From Flavobacteriaceae bacterium UBA3179 (GTDB lineage Bacteria; Bacteroidota; Bacteroidia; Flavobacteriales; Flavobacteriaceae): a stretch of DNA of 6,971 nt. Position 1 is the stretch's first letter; every line of letters begins with the position of its first letter. The notes beneath the pieces are model-generated. The model did no database searches. It had not been told where the DNA came from and worked only from the letters and a program-made list of their open reading frames with translations. Made by a program: the position numbers and the translations under genes. Below, piece after piece: positions 1 to 4,984 of the stretch. The DNA lies in contig DEXR01000049.1 in NCBI GenBank assembly GCA_002364245.1, positions 1 to 6,971 on the forward strand. The letters run 5' to 3'.

Positions 1-11
1 TCATAGCTGAA

Positions 12-19
12 CAAAGATA
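12..19 (-). promoter_or_regulatory. Possible promoter -7 box for a gene entering from the left edge
   Basis: Read on the minus strand, positions 19 to 12 spell TATCTTTG, an exact match to the Bacteroidota -7 consensus TAnnTTTG. A minus-strand ATG follows at 4-2, only seven bases further on, so a downstream gene may start at the window edge with an almost leaderless transcript, or may start just outside the window. No clear TTG -33 element lies at the usual 17-23 base distance, which weakens the call. The box sits just downstream of the sigma factor stop, so if real it gives the next gene its own promoter in addition to read-through. Confidence 0.3.
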
Positions 20-73
20 TAAATAATTAAACCTGTTTTTAAGGATAATAAGGTTAAAATACAGATGTGTTTT

Positions 74-640
74 TTACGAATTTTCGGTGATAATTTCAGC
101 TAGTAGTTTACGAGCTCTTAGTAGACGAACTTTTACATTATTAAGTGGCTCTTGTATGCTTTGGGCAATTTCATTGTAGCTCATTTCTTGAAAGAACCGT
201 AAGTTTATTACTTCTTGATAATGAGGCTTTAATTTTTTTATATATTGAAGTAGTTCTGCTAAGTTTTGTTCTGTTATCAGCTTATCTTCAGCAGTAGGTG
301 CATGGTCGGCTATTTTGTGTACGTGTTCTTCAGAAGTGTATGTGGTATTTTGATAAAGTGAAGCGTTTTTCTTTCTGCTCTTATCTATCTGAATGTTTTT
401 TGAAATAGTAATCAACCAAGTTCCGAATTCATAACTAGGGTCGAAGGTATCAATTTTGTCAAATGCTTTAGCAAAGGTCTCTATCGAGATGTCTTCGGCT
501 TCATATTCATCATTAACCCGCTTTATTTGAAAACCGTAAACCGTGTTCCAATAAGTATCCAGCAAAAACTTAAAAGCACTTTGTTTGCCACTTTTAGCTT
601 TTTGTATTTGAGCAATAATTTCTTCTTTGGCTACTTCCAC
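74..640 (-). CDS. ECF-type RNA polymerase sigma factor (sigma-70 family)
   Basis: The 188-residue product has the two-domain layout of extracytoplasmic-function sigma factors, which direct core RNA polymerase to a small set of promoters. Region 2 spans about residues 25-91, including the acidic stretch EYEAEDISIETFAKAF and the GTWLITISKNIQIDKSRKK segment that melts and reads the -10 element. A polar linker follows (about 92-122), then region 4 at about 125-182 with a helix-turn-helix around SYNEIAQSIQEPLNNVKVRL that reads the -35/-33 element. There is no sigma region 1 or 3. The start is GTG at 640-638: an in-frame TAG sits immediately before it and the first internal ATG is only at codon 153. 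It overlaps the end of the glycosyltransferase by 10 bases, suggesting translational coupling. No anti-sigma gene is visible here; one could lie left of the window. The target regulon cannot be told from sequence. Confidence 0.93.
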   Translation of the reverse strand: MEVAKEEIIAQIQKAKSGKQSAFKFLLDTYWNTVYGFQIKRVNDEYEAEDISIETFAKAFDKIDTFDPSYEFGTWLITISKNIQIDKSRKKNASLYQNTTYTSEEHVHKIADHAPTAEDKLITEQNLAELLQYIKKLKPHYQEVINLRFFQEMSYNEIAQSIQEPLNNVKVRLLRARKLLAEIITENS

Positions 641-1725
641 CTACTTTGTTTTGTCCTGCTATTCGAAATAAAGATACTCATTTGATAGCATACTAAAAAC
701 AGTTCAAAAAAAGGAATAAAAGGGGTAAGGTCGCCTTCTTTTAGTTTTTTTGCGGCTTTTCCAACTATTATATACTGGAATAAAAATCGGAACAAAATTA
801 TGGCAAGGGCAATTTTCCAACTTGAAAAAATAAGCGCAAAGATGCTTAAACCCCAAAAGAAAAGGTTTGAGGTATAAAAAAGCCCCAATAAAAATTTATG
901 TAAAGGTTTGTAGCGCTTTGCAGTAGTAATGTGTCTTTTTTTCTGAAGCCACCACGCTTTCCATGTTTTTTTAGGAATAGAATATGTAAAGGCTTCTTCT
1001 GAAACACATATAGCAGTATTTTTGGGCGTAGCCGCCTCATTTACAAAAAGATCATCATCGCCAGAGGGCAATTTTATGTGTGACATAAACCCTTTGTTTT
1101 CATAGTAAAGATTTGCTGTATACGCAAGATTTCGACCCACACCCATATACGGGATGTTTGCTTTAGCGTATGAAAAATATTGAAGGGCAGTTATTAAAGT
1201 TTCAAACCTTATTAACCAATTGAGTAAGCCACCAGTTTTTTGATAGGCACCATAACCCAAAACCAATTGCTTTTCTTCTGAAAATTGATTGGTCATTGTC
1301 GTTAGCCAATTTTTTGATGCTGGTTTACAATCGGCATCAGTAAAAAGCAAACGCTGGTTTTTGGCGCGTTTAAGACCTAGGGTAAGGGCATATTTCTTAT
1401 TTCCCCAAAAGGCTTCATTGTTTTTTACTTTTACAATTTGGATTTTTGGGTTGTCAACCTGAAACGACTCCATCACTTCTAATGTTTCATCTATAGAAGC
1501 GTCATCAATTAAAATCAATTCAAAATCTGGATGATTTTGTTCTAACCAAAGAGGTATGTGTTTCTTAAGGTTTTCTGCTTCATTTTTAGCACAAACAATG
1601 AGAGATACTGGATAGTTATCTTTAGTTTTTATTTCAGAAGAAGTAAGGAATGAAAATTTTGAAAAAAGAATATAATAACCACAGTTAATAAGCACCACTG
1701 CAGTGAGTACGTAAAGTAGCACCAT
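631..1725 (-). CDS. Membrane-bound family 2 glycosyltransferase
   Basis: This 364-residue protein transfers a sugar from a nucleotide-sugar donor at the cytoplasmic face of the inner membrane; donor and acceptor are unknown. An N-terminal hydrophobic segment (about 2-21) is followed by a GT-A catalytic domain. PVSLIVCAKNEAENL (about 39-53) opens the fold. LIDDAS carries D74 and D75 for nucleotide binding. FTDAD (128-132) gives the metal-binding DxD motif (D130, D132). SGDDDLFVN (221-229) supplies the likely catalytic acidic residues, and QKKRH (261-265) fits the QxxRW-like motif of processive and related GT2 enzymes, with H in place of W. Three further hydrophobic segments follow at about 276-300, 303-322 and 334-353. 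The start is ATG at 1725-1723, 42 bases after the small membrane protein gene, and the end overlaps the sigma factor start. No polysaccharide gene cluster surrounds it, so a role in lipid or carotenoid glycosylation or in envelope glycan synthesis are all possible. Confidence 0.9.
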   Translation of the reverse strand: MVLLYVLTAVVLINCGYYILFSKFSFLTSSEIKTKDNYPVSLIVCAKNEAENLKKHIPLWLEQNHPDFELILIDDASIDETLEVMESFQVDNPKIQIVKVKNNEAFWGNKKYALTLGLKRAKNQRLLFTDADCKPASKNWLTTMTNQFSEEKQLVLGYGAYQKTGGLLNWLIRFETLITALQYFSYAKANIPYMGVGRNLAYTANLYYENKGFMSHIKLPSGDDDLFVNEAATPKNTAICVSEEAFTYSIPKKTWKAWWLQKKRHITTAKRYKPLHKFLLGLFYTSNLFFWGLSIFALIFSSWKIALAIILFRFLFQYIIVGKAAKKLKEGDLTPFIPFFELFLVCYQMSIFISNSRTKQSRWK

Positions 1726-1767
1726 AAGCTATTGGTTTGATGATTTCTGAAAAGCTTTTGGCAAAAT

Positions 1768-1983
1768 TTATTTTGAAGGTTGTTCGTGAGCGGGTTCGCT
1801 ACAATTTTCAAATTGGTCTGGTGTTTTTCCGCAAATTCCGCAGGCCTCACCACTTTTGTTTAAAAATGGATTTTGACTTGCACAAGTACCGGCAAATTCA
1901 CCGTCTTTTTTGCCCCAAATTTTAATCGCAATCCCTGCAAAAGCCAATAATAATAGTAAAACTGTAATAAGTAAAATTCCCAT
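1768..1983 (-). CDS. Small membrane-anchored protein with four conserved-type cysteines
   Basis: The 71-residue product has one strongly hydrophobic N-terminal segment (about residues 2-20) followed by a basic stop (KIWGKK, 21-26) and a short polar tail. The tail holds exactly four cysteines: C34, C48, C51 and C61, in a C-x13-C-x2-C-x9-C spacing with a CGICGK core. From memory, very similar short proteins annotated as membrane or secreted proteins occur across Flavobacteriaceae, with the GEFAGTCASQNPFLNK stretch well kept; this was not checked by search. The four cysteines could bind zinc or an iron-sulfur cluster, or form disulfides, and sequence alone does not decide. It is the first gene of the minus-strand run, 42 bases ahead of the glycosyltransferase, with a -7 box match 18 bases before its ATG. 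The function is unknown. Confidence 0.8.
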   Translation of the reverse strand: MGILLITVLLLLLAFAGIAIKIWGKKDGEFAGTCASQNPFLNKSGEACGICGKTPDQFENCSEPAHEQPSK

Positions 1984-2000
1984 AACTAACTTTTATGGTG

Positions 2001-2008
2001 CAAAAATA
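2001..2008 (-). promoter_or_regulatory. Putative -7 promoter box for the small protein-glycosyltransferase-sigma operon
   Basis: Read on the minus strand, positions 2008-2001 spell TATTTTTG, a full match to TAnnTTTG. Transcription would start some 5-8 bases downstream, giving a leader of about 10-13 bases before the ATG at 1983. No TTG is found at the expected -33 distance, so the call rests on one half of the promoter plus its position in a divergent spacer. Confidence 0.4.
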
Positions 2009-2017
2009 CAATCTTTC

Positions 2018-2049
2018 TTGGTGATGTAATGTGATTTTAGTTAATTTTA
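2018..2049 (+). promoter_or_regulatory. Putative promoter of the FAS1 lipoprotein gene
   Basis: TTG at 2018-2020 and TAATTTTA at 2042-2049 (TAnnTTTG with the last base changed) are 21 bases apart, inside the 17-23 base range reported for Flavobacterium promoters. The expected transcript start is near 2055, leaving a leader of about 20 bases before the ATG at 2076. The word attttag occurs twice ten bases apart here (2034-2040 and 2044-2050). This is a consensus match only. Confidence 0.35.
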
Positions 2050-2075
2050 GCGTAAAATTCACTTAAAACCGGTAT

Positions 2076-2687
2076 ATGAAATTATTAAAACCCTTTGCAG
2101 TTCTTTTTGTAATAACTTTAGCGTTTACAGCTTGTAAAAACGATAAAAAAGAGCCTGTAGAGGCAGATGAAACGGTCGTTAAAACAGCGCCAGAAAAAGT
2201 GAAGAAAGTGAAAAAAGAACTTACTGTCGAAGAAAAAGAACAGTTGAACAGTGTTATGTCCAAGCTAATGATAACCGGTGAAACAAAAACGTTTGCAAGT
2301 GCCTTGGTGAGCACTGGCCTTACCGATATGTTGTCTAAAAATAAAGGGCCTTATACCATATTTGCTCCTACCACCATTGCCTTTGATAGTTTGGATATTG
2401 AAAAAAGGAAAGAAATTTTAAACCCTAAAAGTAAGGAGAAGTTAAGTAACGTGATAAAAAATCATATAGTGGAAGGCGAGGTAAACTCTTCTGAGCTACT
2501 TCAAAAAACCAAGGGGAGTGCAAATACCTTAAAAACCCTTGGTGGGGCATCACTTACTATTACAAAACAAGGAAGTGATATTGTTATTACCGATGGTAAT
2601 GGGGCCAAAGCTATATTGGGTAAAAGCGACATCGAAGGGTCTAACGGTGTGGTTCACGTTATAGATAAAGTACTTTCCCTAGACTAA
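2076..2687 (+). CDS. Fasciclin (FAS1) domain lipoprotein
   Basis: The 203-residue product begins with a lipoprotein signal peptide: two lysines, a hydrophobic core, and LAFTAC with C20 as the predicted lipidated cysteine. A Lys/Glu-rich tether (about 21-56) leads to a single FAS1 domain filling the rest (about 57-202). The FAS1 H1 motif is YTIFAPTTIAFDSL (93-106), the NHIVEGEV segment (129-136) corresponds to the family's YH region, and the H2 motif is GVVHVIDKVL (191-200). FAS1 domains act in adhesion or ligand binding outside the membrane; the ligand here is unknown. The residues after C20 (KNDKKE) contain one acidic residue near the cysteine, so they only partly resemble the K-(D/E)2 export signal known for surface lipoproteins in Bacteroidota. 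Periplasmic-facing or surface-exposed topology therefore stays open. The gene is transcribed divergently from the small-protein operon and its TAA overlaps the murB stop codon by convergence. Confidence 0.92.
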   Translation: MKLLKPFAVLFVITLAFTACKNDKKEPVEADETVVKTAPEKVKKVKKELTVEEKEQLNSVMSKLMITGETKTFASALVSTGLTDMLSKNKGPYTIFAPTTIAFDSLDIEKRKEILNPKSKEKLSNVIKNHIVEGEVNSSELLQKTKGSANTLKTLGGASLTITKQGSDIVITDGNGAKAILGKSDIEGSNGVVHVIDKVLSLD

Positions 2688-3697
2688 AAAATGTTTACTT
2701 CCGGTTCAATATAAATATCAAATTTGTCTTTTACAGCTTGCTGTATTTTTAATGCCAATTCCCAAATTTCATCACCAGAAGCATTTCCATAATTAACTAA
2801 AACGAGTGCTTGGTTTTTATGAACTCCCGCATCGCCAAATCGCTTTCCTTTAAACCCTGCTTGCTCTATTAGCCATCCAGCCGGAATTTTATATTCAGCA
2901 GCAGAGATTTCATAATAGGGAGCATCTGGATTTTCAATTTTCAATTTTTTAAATTTTTCTGAACTAATAACCGGGTTTTTAAAAAAGCTCCCACTATTGC
3001 CTAATTTTTTGGGGTCAGGAAGTTTAGATTGTCTAATTTCGATCACTGCTTCAGAAATAGCTGCAATTGTCGGTTTTTGTATGTTTTTTTCAGCGAGCTT
3101 CTCTTTTATTGCTCCGTAGTCAGTATTTAATTTATGTGCTTTTTTGGTTAGTTGAAAGGTTACAGAAGTGATAATGTAATTACCTTTTTCTTCATTTTTA
3201 AAAATTGAATTCCGGTATCCAAAATTACATTCTTCCTTTGTGAACGTTCTTTTCTTCCCGGTTGCTATTTCAAGAGCTTCACAACTTATAAATGTATCTT
3301 TTAATTCAACCCCATAGGCACCGATATTTTGTATGGGTGCCGTGCCCACATTTCCTGGTATTAGAGATAAGTTCTCCAATCCACCAAAATCATTGTTAAT
3401 ACAATATTGTACAAACTCATGCCAATTTTCGCCAGCCATAGCTTGTAAAGTAACGACGCTATCTGTTTCAGAAATAATTTTTTTTCCTTTCAGGTTAAGG
3501 TGGATAACCAGTGCATCAATATCTTTAGTAAGCAACATATTGCTGCCTCCGCCGATAATAAACCGGTTTTCAAATTTCTTTTCAGAAAGAATTTGTTGCA
3601 ACTCACTAACCGAAGTAACCGCAACAAAATATTTAGCGGAACAGTCTATCCCAAAGGTGTTGTATTCTTTAAGCGATTTGTTCTCTTCAATTTGCAT
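2684..3697 (-). CDS. murB: UDP-N-acetylenolpyruvoylglucosamine reductase, type I
   Basis: MurB is the cytoplasmic FAD enzyme that uses NADPH to reduce UDP-GlcNAc-enolpyruvate to UDP-N-acetylmuramate, the second committed step of peptidoglycan synthesis. The 337-residue length is close to E. coli MurB (342). The FAD-binding core shows IIGGGSNML (47-55) and the segment IPGNVGTAPIQNIGAYG (113-129). Catalytic residues can be placed against the E. coli enzyme: R162 in GYRNSIFK, the proton donor S237 in GNSGSFFKNP, and E333 in the C-terminal EPEVNIF. Y194 in DYGAI matches the substrate-binding Tyr190 of E. coli, marking this as type I rather than the shorter type II found in Gram-positives. The ATG at 3697-3695 shares its A with the preceding aminotransferase stop (TAATG), so the two are probably co-transcribed and translationally coupled. 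At the other end the TAG interlocks with the TAA of the FAS1 gene. No key residue is missing. Confidence 0.97.
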   Translation of the reverse strand: MQIEENKSLKEYNTFGIDCSAKYFVAVTSVSELQQILSEKKFENRFIIGGGSNMLLTKDIDALVIHLNLKGKKIISETDSVVTLQAMAGENWHEFVQYCINNDFGGLENLSLIPGNVGTAPIQNIGAYGVELKDTFISCEALEIATGKKRTFTKEECNFGYRNSIFKNEEKGNYIITSVTFQLTKKAHKLNTDYGAIKEKLAEKNIQKPTIAAISEAVIEIRQSKLPDPKKLGNSGSFFKNPVISSEKFKKLKIENPDAPYYEISAAEYKIPAGWLIEQAGFKGKRFGDAGVHKNQALVLVNYGNASGDEIWELALKIQQAVKDKFDIYIEPEVNIF

Positions 3698-4890
3698 TAA
3701 TTGTCTGGGTATTGTTCTAAAGCGGTTTTCAAAATATCAACAGCTTTTAAAAGGCTCTCTTTTTTAAGGACGTAAGCGATACGCACTTGGTTCTTACCTA
3801 CACCAGGTGTAGAGTAAAACCCTGCAGCTGGGGCAACCATAACTGTTTCGCCATTTAAGTCAAAATCTTCTAACAGCCACTGTGCAAATACATCGCTATC
3901 TTTAATTGGGAGTTCGGCTATGCAGTAAAAGGCTCCTTTGGGTTCACCTACTTTCACACCAGGAATCTCTTTTAATTTTTCAATAAGCAAATCACGACGT
4001 TCTTTATATTCCTTCGTTACGTCATCAAAATAGCTTTGTGGTGTTTTTAAAGCAGCTTCACTGGCAATTTGTGCAAATGTTGGTGGGCTTAAGCGTGCTT
4101 GTGCAAATTTTAATGCGGTGCTGAGCACTTGTTTGTTTTTTGTGACTAAGCAACCAATGCGTGCCCCACACATGCTGTATCGTTTTGAAACGGAGTCTAT
4201 AATGATTCCGTTTTCGGCCATGCTCTCTTCTTGTAAAATTGAATAGTGCTTTTCATCGCCATATACAAACTCGCGATACACTTCATCGGCAACTAAAAAT
4301 AGATCGTGTTTTTTAGCTATCTCAGCAAGTTTTTTAATTTCTTCTTTTGAATATAAATAACCAGTTGGGTTTCCAGGGTTGCAAATTAATATCGCCTTTG
4401 TCTTTGGAGTAATCAATTTTTCAAATTCTGAAATAGGGGGAAGTGCAAAGTTGTTTTCAATTTTTGAAATAACCGGCACAATATTTATTCCTGAGGCTGT
4501 TGCAAACCCATTGTAATTGGCATAGAATGGTTCTGGGATGATTATTTCATCACCAGTGTCTGCGATGCTTCCCATTGCAAACAACAACGCTTCGCTACCT
4601 CCTGTGGTAACGATTATCTCGTCGTATTCTACAGGTATATTTTGTTTGTGGTAATATGCTGATATTTTCTTACGATAGCCTTCAGAACCCTCAGAACGGG
4701 TGTAGGCCAATATGTCAAGGTGGTGTAAAGAGACGGCGTCCATTGCTATTTGAGGTGTTTTAATATCAGGTTGGCCAATGTTTAAGTGATATACTTTTTT
4801 ATTGGCTTTGTAAGCCTTTTCGGCAAATGGCACCAACTTTCTTATTGGCGATTCAGGCATGTTTTGCCCTTTAACGGATACTTTAGGCAT
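3697..4890 (-). CDS. Class I PLP-dependent aminotransferase
   Basis: This is a fold-type I aminotransferase of the aspartate aminotransferase superfamily, moving an amino group from an amino acid to a 2-oxo acid through pyridoxal phosphate. The start chosen is ATG at 4890-4888, giving 397 residues beginning MPKVSVKGQNMPESPIRKL, the usual N terminus of flavobacterial homologues. The frame is open to a TTG at 4911, but that TTG lies in a probable -7 box. Numbered from the chosen ATG, TTGGSEALL (95-103) begins the phosphate-binding region, NPGNPTG (171-177) includes the cofactor-contacting Asn, and VADEVY (200-205) holds the Asp that pairs with the pyridine nitrogen. SVSKRYSMCGARIG carries the Schiff-base lysine K236 and the phosphate-binding R244. 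R370 in NQVRIAY is the expected substrate carboxylate-binding arginine. Substrate choice (aspartate, aromatic, alanine or other) cannot be read reliably. It heads a two-gene unit with murB. Confidence 0.93.
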   Translation of the reverse strand: MPKVSVKGQNMPESPIRKLVPFAEKAYKANKKVYHLNIGQPDIKTPQIAMDAVSLHHLDILAYTRSEGSEGYRKKISAYYHKQNIPVEYDEIIVTTGGSEALLFAMGSIADTGDEIIIPEPFYANYNGFATASGINIVPVISKIENNFALPPISEFEKLITPKTKAILICNPGNPTGYLYSKEEIKKLAEIAKKHDLFLVADEVYREFVYGDEKHYSILQEESMAENGIIIDSVSKRYSMCGARIGCLVTKNKQVLSTALKFAQARLSPPTFAQIASEAALKTPQSYFDDVTKEYKERRDLLIEKLKEIPGVKVGEPKGAFYCIAELPIKDSDVFAQWLLEDFDLNGETVMVAPAAGFYSTPGVGKNQVRIAYVLKKESLLKAVDILKTALEQYPDN

Positions 4891-4908
4891 AGCGTATGTT
4901 TTAGTCAA

Positions 4909-4916
4909 CAAAGGTC
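4909..4916 (-). promoter_or_regulatory. Putative -7 promoter box for the aminotransferase-murB pair
   Basis: On the minus strand 4916-4909 reads GACCTTTG, matching TAnnTTTG at all fixed positions except the first. A transcript starting 5-8 bases on would have a leader of about 10-14 bases to the ATG at 4890, and would exclude the TTG at 4911 as a start. No TTG -33 element is seen, so confidence is limited. Confidence 0.35.
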
Positions 4917-4946
4917 TGAAATTAATTTATAATTACATACCCTGTG

Positions 4947-4977
4947 TTGTATTCTTTCGGTTATTTTTTTTATCTTG
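4947..4977 (+). promoter_or_regulatory. Possible promoter of the aspartyl protease gene
   Basis: TTG at 4947-4949 is followed after 21 bases by TATCTTG at 4971-4977, a TAnnTTTG-like box missing one T. The spacing equals that of the putative promoter before the FAS1 gene. If used, transcription would begin almost at the TTG start codon (4985), giving a nearly leaderless mRNA. The box is also part of a short palindrome, TATCTTGATA (4971-4980). Confidence 0.25.
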
Positions 4978-4984
4978 ATAACAC

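Noticed and set aside
28..58. Inverted repeat AACCT/AGGTT (30-34 and 51-55) after the sigma factor, considered as a terminator
   Set aside because: Only five clean base pairs around a 16-base loop, with no GC-rich stem and no U-tract following on the minus strand.
1629..1925. Two short frames overlapping the glycosyltransferase start and the small membrane protein gene
   Set aside because: Both overlap better-supported genes and lack a recognisable motif or plausible leader.
2063..2314. 83-codon minus-strand frame rich in Ser, Phe and Thr opposite the FAS1 gene
   Set aside because: The composition is what results from reading the Lys/Glu-rich tether on the opposite strand; the plus-strand gene has a lipobox and FAS1 motifs.
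3333..3767. 144-codon plus-strand open frame across murB and the aminotransferase end
   Set aside because: It lies antisense to murB, whose catalytic motifs are intact; its translation shows no recognisable domain and is best explained as a shadow frame.
4960..4982. GTTAT/ATAAC inverted repeat before the protease gene, considered as an operator
   Set aside because: Five-base AT-rich arms in a T-rich spacer are expected by chance; there is no second copy elsewhere in the window.
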